Shown here one piece after another: positions 49,623 through 60,980 of a DNA stretch of 64,000 nt (positions are counted from its first letter, which is position 1; the number at the start of each line of letters is the position of its first letter). The notes below the pieces were generated by a model that saw nothing but the letters and a program-made list of their open reading frames with translations, made no database searches and had not been told where the DNA came from. The DNA is from Liriodendron chinense (Eukaryota; Streptophyta; Magnoliopsida; Magnoliales; Magnoliaceae). The translations under genes were made by a program, and so were the position numbers. Where the stretch lies: positions 7,603,356-7,667,355 of the forward strand of contig ML058408.1 of assembly GCA_003013855.2 (NCBI GenBank). Direction: 5' to 3'.

Positions 49623-49748
49623 CTCGAGAATCGAATGGACGTCCCGCATTTATCCAACATTCGACTCTCGAGCAGATAATCTCGAGAGTCGAATGGACGT
49701 CCCGCACTTATCCAATATTCCACTCTCGATTAAACAATCTCGAGAGTC
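49623..49748. repeat. 58 bp tandem repeats in U3 of the Tat LTR (5' copy)
   Basis: This is the same block as at 39919-40044, about 530 bp upstream of the TATA box in transcription direction. Three of the five LTR-LTR differences fall in or next to this block, although it is only about a seventh of the LTR. Confidence 0.8.
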
Positions 49749-50584
49749 GAGAGCGAAATGGGCATTTCCGCGTGAAATCTTATCTCCATCATTTTGCCTA
49801 TAACAAAAGTCTTACGGTGTGTATTTCCACATGTGCGCTTCCTGGAACAACGTTCCTATACGAAGAGCCACCTGAAGGTTCCAAATTTGGAAGGAATTAC
49901 CAAAAGTCATAACTTCTTGACCTCTGCACCCCATCCCATTCATTTGATAGGTCGATGATAGCGCACTCAATTGTATCGGGCAAGCCTCTTTCCAATCTAA
50001 TTTAGATTCACAACTGTTGGGGCTCAAATTTGTACCCATGATAAAACACTATGTAACAATCCATCTAGGACGATTCGGATCAATTTCAAGATCAGGAATA
50101 CCCAAAAAACACCAGCGCAACACTAACCCGCGCAGTTGTGACCAAAACCCACAAATGTCGTTCTGGAGCGAAATTAGACATGCGCATTGCCGTTAAATAA
50201 TCCGAAGTACACTAAAACCCTTCACCTGCAATTTTTATGTCACGCGGTGCATATCTTTACCTCTGCACCTCGAAATGCGTGTGACCCTTGTCCGGAGCTG
50301 ATCGAAAGGGTCCGAAAGATTACAGGAACCATTTCACAGCGGAACTGGACATGTGTGTTGCTACCAACTGATCTGGAATGCCCAAAAATGCTTAACTCAC
50401 AAGTTTGAAAGTCTTGTGGTGCATATTTCCATGTGTGCGATTTCCAGAACAACGTTATATACGAAGAGCCAACCCAGATGTAGCGGTCCATCTAGAATGA
50501 TTTTGATCGATTTCAAGATCAGGAATACCCGAAAAACACCAGCGTAACCCTAACCCGCGCAGTTGTAACCAAAACCTACAAATG

Positions 50585-50700
50585 TCATTTCGGAGCGAAA
50601 CTGGACATGCGTATTGCTGCCAAATGATCTGAAACGCCCAAAAATGCTTAACCCACAAGTTTGAAAGTCTTGTGGTGCATATTTCCATGTGAGTGCTTCC
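50585..50700. repeat. Fused subunits: 172 bp loss between the two halves of a unit
   Basis: The sequence enters as subunit 1 (AATGTCATTTCGGAGCGAAA) and leaves as subunit 2 (TGCTGCCAAATGATCTGAAA, then CGCCCAAAAATGC). The second subunit's own start, the GGTACC site, is missing. This is the product expected from unequal exchange between the two related subunits and supports the dimer reading of the unit. Confidence 0.8.
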
Positions 50701-53590
50701 CGGAACAACGTTCATATACGAAGAGCCGAGCCGGAGGCTCCAAACTAGGAAGGAATTACCAAAATTGGTAACATTTGGACCTCTGAACCCCATCCCGTTC
50801 ATTTGATTGGTCGGTGATAGCACACTCAATTGTATTGGCCAAGCCTTTTTCCAATCTAATTGCGATTCACAACTGTTGGGGCTCAAATTTGCACCCATGA
50901 TAAAAATAGTATGTAGCGGTTCATCTACGACGATTTGGATCGATTTAAAGATTAGGAATACCCGAAAAACACCAGCGCAACACTAACCCGTGCAGTTGTG
51001 ACCTAAACCCACAAATGTCGTTCCGGAGCGAAAGTAGACATGCGTATTGCCGTTAAATAATCCGAAATACCCTAAAACCCTTCACCTGTAATATTTTTTG
51101 TCGCGGGGTGCATATCTTTACGTGTGCACCTCGAAATGCGTGTGACGCATGTCTGGAGCTGACCGAAAGGGTCTGAAAGATTACAGGAACCATTTCACAA
51201 TGGAACTGGATGTGCGTATTGCTGCCAACTGATCTGGAATGCCCAAAAATGCTTAACTCACAAGTTTGAAAGTCTTGTGGTGCGAAATTTTCATGTGCGC
51301 GGTTTTCGAAACAACGTTCCTATACGAAGAGCCAACTAGGATGTAGCGGTCCATCTAGAATGATTTTGATCAATTTCAAGATCAGGAATACCCGAAAAAC
51401 ACCTACGTAACCCTAACCCACGCAATTGTGAGCAAAACCTACAAATGTCATTTCGGAGCGAAACTGGTAATGCGTATATCCGCCAAATAATCTGAAATAG
51501 CCTAAAACCCTAACCTGCAAGTTTCAAGGTCGAGCGATGCATATGTTTACCTGTGCACCTTAAAATGTGTTTGAACCTTATCCAGAGCTGACCGAAAGGG
51601 TCTGAAAGCCTACAGGTACCATCTTAGAGCGGAACTGGGCAAGCGACTTGCTATCAAATGATATGGAATGCCAAAAAATGCTTAACTCACAAGTTTGAAA
51701 GTCTTGCGGTCCGTATTTCCATGTGTACGCTTCCCGAAACAACGTTAATATACAAAGAGCCAACCCGGAGGCTCCAAATTAGGAAGGAATTACCAAAATT
51801 CATCACATCCGGACATTTGCACCCCATCTGGTTCATAAGATAGGTCGATGATAGCACACTCAATCGTATCGGCCAAGCCTCTTTCCAATCTAATTGAGAT
51901 TCAGAACTATTGGGGCTCAAATTTGCACCAATGATAAAACAGTGTGTAGCGGTCCATGTACGACGATTTGGATCGATTTCAAGATCAACAATACCCAAAA
52001 AACACCAGCGCAACCCTAACCCGCGCAATTGTGACCAAAACCTACAAATGTCGTTTCGGAGTGAATTTGGACATGCGCATTGCCGCCAAATAATCCGAAA
52101 TAGCCAAAAACCCTTAACCTACAAGTTTTAAAGTCGGACGATGCATATCCTTACCTGCGCACCTTGAAATGCGTTTGACCCATGTTCGGAGCTGATCGAA
52201 AGGGTCTGAAAGCTTACAGATACCATTTCAGAGCAGAACTGGACATACATATTGCTGCCAAATGATCCGGAACGCCCGAAAAATGATTAACTCACAATTT
52301 TGAAAGTCTTATGGTGCGTATTTCCATGTGAGTGCTTCCCGGAACAACGTTCATATACGAAGAGTCGAGCCGGAGGCTCCAAACTAGGAAGGAATAACCA
52401 AAATTGGTAACATCATGGACCTCTGAACCCCATCCCGTTCATTTAATTTGTCGGTGATAGCATACTCAATGATATCGGCCAAGCCTTTTTCCGATCTAAT
52501 TACGATTCACAACTGTTGGGGCTCAAATTTGCACCCGTGATAAAATAGTATGTAGCGGTTCATCTACGACGATTTGGATCGATTTCAAGATCAGGAATAC
52601 CTGAAAAACACTAGCGCAACACTAACCCGCGCAGTTGAGACCAAAACCCACAAACGTCGTTCTGGAGTGAAACTAGACATGCGTATTGCCGTTAAATAAT
52701 CTGAAATACCCTAAAATCCTTCACTTGCAATTTTTTTTGTCGCGCGGTGCATATCTTTACATGTACACCTCTAAATGCGTGTGACCCTTGTCCGGAGCTG
52801 ACCGAAAGGGTCTGAAAGATTACAAGAACCATTTCATAGCGGAACTAGACATGCGTATTACTTCCAACTGATCTGGAATTCCCAAAAATGCTTAACTTAC
52901 AAGTTTGAAAGTCTTGTAGTGCGTATTTCCATGTGCACGGTTTCCGGAACAACGTTCCTATACGAAGAGCCAACCCGATGTAGCGGTCCATCTAGAATGA
53001 TTTTGATCGATTTCAAGATCAGGAATACCCGAACAACACCAGCGTAACCCTAACCCACGCAGTTGTGACCAAAACTTACAAATGTCATTTCGAAGGGAAA
53101 CTAGACATGCGTATATCCGCCAAATAATCTGAAATACCCTAAAACCCTAACCCACATGTTTCAAAGTCGCACGGTGCATATCTTTAGCCTGCGCACCTTG
53201 AAATGTGTTTGAACCTTATCCAGAGCTGACCGAAAGGGTCCGAAAGCCTATAAGTACCATCTCATAGCGGAACTGGGCAAGCGTCTTGCTGTAAAATGAT
53301 ATGGAACGCCCAAAAATACGTAACTCACAAGTTCGAAAGTCTTGCAGTCCATATTTTCATGTGCGCGCTTCCCGGAACAAAGTTAATATACAACGAGCCA
53401 ACCCGGAGGCTCCAAATTAGGAAGGAATTACCAAAATTCGTAACATCTGGACATTTGTACCCCATCCTGTTCATAAGATAGGTCGATTATAGCACACTCA
53501 ATCGTATCGGCCAAGCCTCTCTCCAATCTAATTGAGATTCGAAACTATTGGGATTTAAATTTGCACCAATGATAAAACAGTATGTAGCGG
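50693..53590. repeat. 1641 bp higher-order satellite repeat
   Basis: Landmarks recur with a constant offset. GAGTGCTTCCCGGAACAACG is at 50693 and 52334, the GATGTAGCGGTCCATCTAGA joint at 51338 and 52979, and GGGCAAGCG-CTTGCT at about 51637 and 53277. Each copy holds three satellite units, one of them shortened by about 180 bp, which explains a period below 3 x 603. The second copy is incomplete or fades near 53590. Confidence 0.85.
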
Positions 53591-56500
53591 ACGATCTACG
53601 ATGATTTGGATCGATTACAAGGTCAGGAATACCCGAAAAACACCAGCGTAACCCTAACCCGCGTAGTTGTGACCAAAACCCACAAATATCGTTTCGGAGA
53701 AAAACTGGAGATACCTATTGCGGCAAAATAATCCAAAATACCCTAAAACCCATAACCTGCAAGTTTTCAAGTCGCGCAGTGAATATCTTTACCTGCGCAC
53801 ATTGAAATGCGTTTAACCCTTGTCAAGAGCTGACCAAAAGGGTCCAAAACCCTATGAGTACCATTTCAGAGCAAAACTGGACATGCGTGTTGCTGCCAAT
53901 GATCGTAACGCCCAAAAATGCTTAACTAGCAAGTTTTAAAGTCTTTCGGTGCGTATTTCCATGTGCGCGCTTCTCAGAGCAACGTTAATATACGAAGAGC
54001 CTACCCAGAGGCTCCAAATAGGAAGGAATTACCAAAATTCGTAACGTCTGGACCTTTGCACCCCATCCCGTTCATTTGATAGGTCGTTGATAGCACAGTC
54101 ATTTGTATCGACCAAGCCTCTTTCCAATCTAATAGAGATTCACAACTGTTGCGGTTAAAATTTGCACCCATGATAAAACAGTATGTAGCAGACCATCTAC
54201 GATGATTTGGATCGATTACAAGATCAGGAATACCCGAAAAACACCGGCGTAACCCTAGCTCTCGCAGTTGTGATCAAAACCTACAAATGTCATTTCGGAG
54301 CGAAACTGGAGATATGTATTGCGGCCAAATAATCCAAAATACCCTTAAACCCTTAACCTGCAAGTTTCAAAGTCGCGCGGTACATATCCTTACCTGCGCA
54401 CATCGAAATGCGTTTGACCCTTATCGAGAGCTGACCATAAGGGTCTGAAAGCCTATAGGTACCATTTCAGAGCAGAACTGGACATGCGTATTGCTGCCAA
54501 ATGATCTGTAACGCCAAAAAATGCTTAACTCATAGTTTGAAAGTCATGCGGTCCGTATTTCCATATGCGCGCTTCCCAGAACAGTGTTACTACACGAAGC
54601 ACTGTCCCGGAAGCTCCAAATTAGGAAGGAATTACCAAAATTTGTAACATCTGGACCTCTGAACCCCATCCCGTTCATTTGATAGGTCGTTGATAGCACA
54701 GTCAATTCTATCGATCAAGCCTCTTTCCAATCTATTTGAGATTCACAACTGTCGGGGCTCAAATTTGCACCCATGATAAAACAGTATGTAGTGGACCATC
54801 TACAATGATTTGGATCGATTTCAAGATCAGGAATACCCAAAAAACACCAGCGCAACCCTAACCCGTGCAGTTGTGACCAAAACCTACAAATGTCATTTCG
54901 GAGCGAAACTGGACATGCGTGTTGCCTCCAAATAATTCGAAATACCCTAAAACCCTTAACCTACAAACCTCGAAATGCATATCTTTACCTGCGAACCTCG
55001 AAATGCATTTGACCCTTGTTTGGAACTGACCAACAGGGTCCGAAAGCTTAAAGAAACCATTTCAGAGCAGAACTGGATATGTGTATTGCTGCCAAATGAT
55101 CTGGAACGCCCAAAAATGCTTAACTCACTACTTTGTAAGTCTTTCGGTGCGTATTTCCATGTGTGCAATTCTTAGAACAACGTTCTTATACGAAGAGCCG
55201 ACCCGGAGGTTCCAAATTAGGAAGGAATTATCTAAAAGTCATAACATCTGGACCTCTGCACCCCATCCCATTCATTTGATAGGTCGATGATAGCACACTC
55301 AATTATATCAGGCAAGCCACTTTCCAATCTAATTTAGATTCACAACCATTGGGGCTCAAATTTGTACCCATGATAAAACAGTATGTAGCGATCCATCTAT
55401 GACGATTCGGGTCGATTTCAAGATTAGGAATAACCGAAAAACACCAGCGTAACCCAAACTCGCGTTGTTGTGACCAAAACCCACAAATGTCATTTCAAAG
55501 CGAAACTGGACATGCGTATTTTTGCCATATAATCTGAAATACCCTAAAACCCTTAACCTGCAAGTTTCAAGCTCGGGCGGTGCATATCTATACCTGCGCT
55601 TCTCGAAATGCATTTGACCATTGTCCGGAGCTGACCGAAAGGTTTCGAAAGCCTACAGGTACCATTTCAGAGCGGAACTGGACATGCGTATTGCTGCCAA
55701 ATGATCCGGAATGCACAAAAATGTTTAACTTAAAAGTTTGAAAGTCTTACGGTCTGTATTTCCAGGTGCATGCTTCCCGAAACAACTTTAATATCCTTAA
55801 AGCCAACTCGGAGGCTCTAAATTAGGAAAGAATTACAAAAATTCGTAACATCTGGACCTTTGCACCCCATCCCGTAAATAAGATGGGTCGATGAAAGCAC
55901 ACTCAATTGTATTGGCCGAGCCTCTTTCCAATCTAATTGAGATTCACAACTGTGGGGGCTCAAATTTGCACCCATGATAAAATAGTATGCAGCAGTCCAT
56001 CTACGATGATTTAGATCGATTTCAAGATCAGGAATAGACAAAAAACACCAGCGCAACCCTAATCCGCGCAGTTGTGACCAAAACCTGCAATTGTCATTTC
56101 GGAGAGAAACTGGACATGCGTGTTGCCGCCAAATAATCGAAAATACCCTAAAAACCTTAACCTACAAGTTTCAAAGTCGCGTGATGCATATCTTTACTGC
56201 GAACCTTGAAATGCATTTGACCCTTGTACAGAGCTGACCCAAAGGGTCCGAAAACTTAAAGGTACCATTTCAGAGTGGAACTGGACATGCGTATTGCTGC
56301 TAAATGATCCGGAATGCCCAAAAATGCTTAACTCACTACTTTGAAAGTCTTACGGTGTGTATTTCCACGTGTGCACTGTTAATACAAAGATTTGTCAATT
56401 ACCATGGTTAGTGTGTCGTCGAGTCTTCTTGTGGCTGAAGATAGTCTCCGTGCGGCTAAAGACAGAAGCTACTCAAAGAAGATTGCTCATCCAGTCAGCT

Positions 56501-56682
56501 TCAAGCCTCTCCATCCAAACCTTTGATCCCAAAACCTTCTATAGATGGCCCAAATCCTTCCTAGGTACATCCTTAGCACCATCTATAGTCCACCTTCCAT
56601 TAAGATCAGCTATGGAAGGGTTCATTTTAGCAGAAGTTGCTTAAAAGTTGAAAATCAGCATGTCTGCTCTCTCCGATAGGTG

Positions 56683-57133
56683 CCCGATCAATCGGAGAAG
56701 AGTCTGATAGGTGTCCGATCAATCGGAGAATTGTCCAGCAACATTGAAAACTTCTTTGGACACTTTTCCGATCAATCGGAAGTCTGTCCGATCAATCGGA
56801 TAGGGTCTTCCGATCAATGGGACGGTATGTCCGATCAATCGGAAAATTGTCCAGCAAACATTGAAAATCTCTCTGGACACTTTTCCGATCACTCGGAGGT
56901 CTGTCCGATCCATCGGACAAGGAGGTCCGATCCATCGGACATACATCCGATCCACCGGAGGAAAATCCAGAAACATTGCATAAACTCTCTGGAAGGAATT
57001 CCGATCAATCGGACTATCTGTCCGATCAATCGGACAGGGTCTTCCGATCAATCGGAACTAAGTCCGATCAATCAGAGAACCTGTTTTTCAACAAAATTCA
57101 AATCTAGCTAAAACTTATGTCCGATCAATCGGA
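56683..57133. promoter_or_regulatory. Array of 15 TCCGATCAATCGGA palindromes in U3
   Basis: Copies start at 56683, 56714, 56767, 56787, 56809, 56830, 56884, 56904, 56926, 56946, 57000, 57021, 57043, 57063 and 57120. Eight are exact; the others carry one or two changes (for example CATCGGA or CACTCGGA). Each is a 6 bp inverted repeat around CA. Neighbours within a cluster are often 20-22 bp apart, about two helical turns. The clusters are spaced by about 116 bp through a repeated TGTCCAG...CTGGACA hairpin element. The array lies upstream of the TATA box, where an LTR enhancer would be. A dimeric DNA-binding protein is an obvious candidate reader; none is identified. Confidence 0.85.
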
Positions 57134-57175
57134 TCGTATCGAGCTGATCGTTTTCTGACCGTTGAATGTCATCTC

Positions 57176-57182
57176 TATATAT
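57176..57182 (+). promoter_or_regulatory. TATA box of the copia 5' LTR
   Basis: The sequence ATCTCTATATATGGAAC contains TATATAT 43 bp after the last palindrome. Transcription would start near 57210, so U3 would be about 830 bp and R-U5 about 950 bp. Confidence 0.6.
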
Positions 57183-58166
57183 GGAACTCGGTTGGATCTT
57201 GTGAAAGACACCTTGAGCATCATTTAGGGTTTGTGTGTGCCTTCTCCTTGAGATCCCCTTCTCTCATACCCTAAGATTTGTTGAGTTCATACTTCAATCC
57301 ATGTTGATCTGACCAACATTGATGAAGCATTCAAAGCTTGGATTGAATCATGAACTCAACCCCTCTTTAATGGCATCTTGACCTACCTCTCATAGATATA
57401 CTCTTGTCATCAATGCCATTAATGGTGGTTTAGGTAGAAGCTTTCCTCATATAAAAGCCATATCCCCATATAGCCTCAACCTAACCCTAATCCCTCGCCT
57501 TGGAATCTACAATGAGTCATCCGGAGCAAGGTTGCTGATCAAGGGAGCTGAAGAAGGTATCTTCCGTGCAAGCCGAAGCTTCTTCAACAAAGGCATCATC
57601 AAGGGACTCAATCAGCTAAGTATATTTAGTCTTTCGAGTCCAAGAAACCTCCTCAAGTTGAGATTTGGGTTTCAGAGTTTGAAGACCCAAACTCGTAAGA
57701 GTCCTTGCGTAGGACAAGTCCTTGAGTAGGACAAGCCCTTGTGTAGGATAAAGTGGTCATGGATTAGTCCTATGGAAGGATGAATCCATGTGTTGAGTCC
57801 TAAGTCCTTTTGTAGGCTGTTAAGGTTTATGGTTAACCTCATTTAAAACCATAGTGATAGTGAAATCTGGCCACTCAAGGAGTGAGTGGATCAGCCGGGA
57901 GTGGAGTAGGTACATAACCGAACCACTATAAAAATCTCTTGTTGTGTGATGAATGGATGAACTGATTTACTTCTTTCACATGTGCTTTTATTGATTTATA
58001 CTCTGCATATCTTGTGTTCGAAGTAAGTTCTCTAAGAATACTTTGTATGATTACAAGTGTGTAATTGGGAAATTTAAAAAGTGTCCTATTCACCCCCCTC
58101 TAGGACAAGGTAACTTGTTTCTTGCTTCTACAAAAGCGGTAATCAAACTTATACCACATTTTCAAT

Positions 58167-58178
58167 TGGTATCAGAGC
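58167..58178 (+). other. Primer-binding site (initiator tRNA-Met)
   Basis: TGGTATCAGAGC, two bases after the LTR, is the standard plant Ty1/copia primer site complementary to the 3' end of initiator tRNA-Met. It fixes the right end of the 5' LTR. Confidence 0.95.
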
Positions 58179-58238
58179 GGGTTCCTCCTTAAAGGCGTAA
58201 CAGCCCAGAGTGTGATCTGTCTCTAGAAGCTTGAAATC

Positions 58239-59672
58239 ATGTCAAAAGGGGATTCTAGTATGGTTTCCAAACCTCCATATTTTGATGGATCAAACTACGC
58301 ATATTGGAAAGCAAGAATGAGAGTCTTCTTGCAATCATTGGATCATGCAACATGGAGATCTGTGGAAATCAAATATGAAATACCCCTCTTGAGCACAGTC
58401 ATAGATGGGGTCACCACTACCACAGTCAAGCCTGATGATTTATGGACTGATCTTGAACAACTGAGATACATTAGCAATGCCAAGGCACTCAATGCTATCT
58501 TTTGTGCCGTTTCAGCAGATGAGTTTAAAAGAATTTGTAATTGCACAACTACTAAGGAAGCATGGGACATCTTTGAAACCACTCATGAAGGAACTAGTAC
58601 AGTCAAGAGGTCAAAACTTCAGCTCTTGACTACTCAATTTGAGAATATGAAAATGGAGGAACATGAGAACTTCATGGACTTTTACACCCAGCTGAGCGAT
58701 GTCACCAATGCTATGTGGGGATTAGGGGAGAGGATATCGGATCCGCGCATTTGTAGGAAAATTCTAAGATCCTTACCCGAACGATTCTCCTCCAAGGTCA
58801 TAACTATTGAGGAATGTAGAGACATTGATATTATGAAAATAGAAGACTTACTAGGATCTCTACAGACCCATGAACTTCATTTCAAGAAATCCCCAAAAAG
58901 TAGAAACACAGTGCTGAAAACCTCACACACTACACAAGAATCTGTAGTTGATAGTGATGAAGAAATGGATATGAATGAAATGGCTCTTATGGCCAAGAAG
59001 TTTAGAAAATTCTTCAAAAACAAAGGAAAGAGGGTTGACAAAAATAGCAAATCTTTTGACAAAAAATGCTATACAGGAAAATCTTACAACAAGCCAAAAG
59101 ATCCTAAGTGCTACAACTGTGGACGCTATGGTCATATTGCCTCTGACTACCAAACTCCTGCCAAAGAAAAATTTAAAAAGAAAGCAATGGCAGCCACATG
59201 GGACAACCTCGAGAGTACAGATTCAGAAACAGAAGAATATCAAAGTGATGAGAGAGGATCAGTTAAAATTCTGATGGCCTCTATCTCGGAGATTGTCCCA
59301 GACATACAAGGCGAAAGAGACAAGGATGATCGTGAGCTATCAGAAAACAATGTGACATCCTCCGATGATGACGAGGATGATAATGAAGGTTTGCAAGTTG
59401 CCTATGATGAGGTATTTCATCAAAGCATCCTTCTTACCAAGAAGTTGAGCCAAGCTAATATTGACAACAATAAATTGGCTGATGAAATGCAAGAAGTGAA
59501 GGGAGAAAACAACAGATTTTACTATCAGATCTGTGAATTGGAAAGGAAAAACAAAGCAGCTCAAGACAAAATTAATACCCTAGAAGATGAGCTGAAAAAG
59601 GCAAAATCTACAAATCAATGTCTAATCTTGCAGCTTAATCAAGAAAGTCAACTCAATGAAAGATTTGCCTAG
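58239..59672 (+). pseudogene. gag: Copia Gag, cut short by an in-frame stop
   Basis: The frame starts at an ATG 60 bp after the primer site and runs 477 codons. It opens with the copia Gag signature (PPYFDGSNYAYWKARMRVF, residues 12-30) and a UBN2-like helical region to about residue 215. A zinc knuckle follows at 291-304, but its last cysteine is tyrosine (CYNCGRYGHIASDY), so metal binding is probably lost. An acidic stretch and a coiled coil (about 395-460) come next. A TAG at 59670-59672 stops translation, yet the same frame stays open afterwards into a second knuckle and pol. The stop is therefore a point mutation, not the natural end. Confidence 0.85.
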
Positions 59673-60980
59673 AGTAGAGAAAAACTAGATGATATCCTTA
59701 AATCAGGTAAGCCTTATAGGAATACAAGAGGGCTAGGCTATGGTGAGCAAACTAAGGTTAACAACCCAGAACCTAAAAAGATTAGGAATACATCAGGAAG
59801 CACTAAGAGAAATTCACCTATATGCCATGCATGCGGAGATGTTGGACATTTGAAGTTTGAATGCTTGATCTTTAAGAATTCGGTTCGGAACTTGAAAGGT
59901 AAATTTGTACCTACCGGAAAAAGGATGAATCAGATGTGGAGTCCTCCTAAACAAACACCAAACATGAGGAAAAATTATCCCACTCCACCGAAGAAAGACA
60001 AAAGAATGGAAGAGCTCCTTGAAATGGTAAAACAGTTGAACAAAACAACTATGGAGCTGATGAAAGAGAAATCAAGTAAAGAGAAAACGTCAACACCTTA
60101 TGCTCAAACGATGACATCCCTAGAATCAACCAAGAAGCCTAGTTCTCCAAAAAGGGTAGTCTCTAAATGGGTAGTAAAGAACAAATGCTTAGTTATCCAT
60201 ACAACCCTTAGAGCCGGAAGAAACACTAGGTGGTACCTTGATAGTGGATGCTCCCGACACATGACAGGTGACAGGACTCAGTTTTGTGATTATGCTGAAT
60301 TTGATGGTGGGTCTGTTACCTTTGGAGATGGGAGTGTTGCCAAGATTGTTGGAAAGGGAACCATCACCGGGCCAGGATTGCCCAAAATTGAGGATGTACT
60401 ATGTGTTGACGGTTTGAAACATAATCTATTAAGCATCTCTCAAATCTGTGATGAACAGCATTTCGTAAAATTCTCCAAAGAAATGTGCGAAATTATGGAC
60501 GAAACTGAAAAATTGATACTAAAAGGGTTTCGCACTGGAGATAACTGCTATGTTATTGAAAACAAGGGTGATGAGGGACCATCTGCCGTATGCCACATGG
60601 CTATTAATGATGAGACTGAGTTATGGCATCAACGGCTTGGTCATGTCCATTACAGGAACCTTGCTAGGTTGAGTAGAAAGAAATTAGTAAGAGGATTACC
60701 AAAGATTGGGAAGAAACCAAAAGAAGTATGTGCAGAATGCTTGAAAGGTAAACAAATTAAAGTTGCACATAAGAAGACATCCATCATTGCTACATCAAAA
60801 CCCCTTGATCTACTCCACAGGGATCTCGTAGGTCCCACAAGAGTAATGAGTCAAGGTGGTAAGAGGTACTTCTTTGTTATTGTTGACGACTATTCCCGAT
60901 ATACTTGGGTTGTATTTTTTAAAGAAAAGTCTGATACATTTGAAGAATTTGAGAAACTCATGAAACGACTCCACAAATGA
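59673..60980 (+). pseudogene. pol: Copia Gag end, protease and first part of integrase
   Basis: This continues the gag frame past the stop. A second zinc knuckle, CHACGDVGHLKFEC (59826-59867), is intact. The aspartic protease shows WYLDSGCSRHMTG near 60231-60269. The integrase HHCC finger follows (LWHQRLGH and CAECLKG), then the core opening with HRDLVGPT and FFVIVDDYSRYTWV, so the first catalytic Asp is present. The frame ends at TGA 60978-60980 because one extra base lies at about 60975-60978; downstream identity continues in the next frame. Confidence 0.85.

Larger units (their letters stand above)
39167..49805 (-). mobile_element. Complete Tat-lineage Ty3/gypsy LTR retrotransposon
   Basis: This 10,639 bp element lies on the minus strand between two AAAGT target copies (39162-39166 and 49806-49810). 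In element order it has a 5' LTR, a primer site, an intact gag-pol, an oppositely oriented extra gene, a polypurine tract and a 3' LTR. The LTRs are 935 bp each and differ at five positions, so insertion was recent. The Tat assignment rests on a second, archaeal-type RNase H before the integrase, the absence of a chromodomain, and the antisense gene between pol and the 3' LTR. All parts needed for movement are visible. Whether it is active cannot be judged from sequence. Confidence 0.93.
48871..49805 (-). repeat. 5' LTR of the Tat element
   Basis: This is the 935 bp partner of the repeat at 39167-40101, with five substitutions between them (here at 49327, 49538, 49721, 49733 and 49749). In element orientation it begins at 49805 with TGTTATAGGC and ends at 48871. 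It supplies the promoter for gag-pol. Confidence 0.97.
49806..56376. repeat. ~603 bp tandem satellite, segment 4
   Basis: The array resumes with the second AAAGT copy and runs about eleven units to the copia insertion. It contains the clearest higher-order repeat of the window (50693-53590). A unit at 50580-50700 has the first subunit fused to the second. Three units (near 50476, 51338 and 52979) share the same ~180 bp loss joining the CGAAGAGCCAAC part to GATGTAGCGG. No gene is seen. Confidence 0.95.
56377..58164 (+). repeat. 5' LTR of the copia element
   Basis: The 1788 bp LTR begins TGTTAATACA and ends in CA two bases before the primer site. It contains the palindrome array at 56683-57133, a TATA box at 57176 and a U5 with no long coding frame. 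Short ORFs in it are not supported. The left end is set by loss of satellite identity; a matching 3' LTR would confirm it. Confidence 0.82.

Noticed and set aside
56683..57133. CRISPR-like array
   Set aside because: Repeat spacing is irregular, spacers are themselves repeated, repeats are 14 bp palindromes and the setting is a plant LTR.
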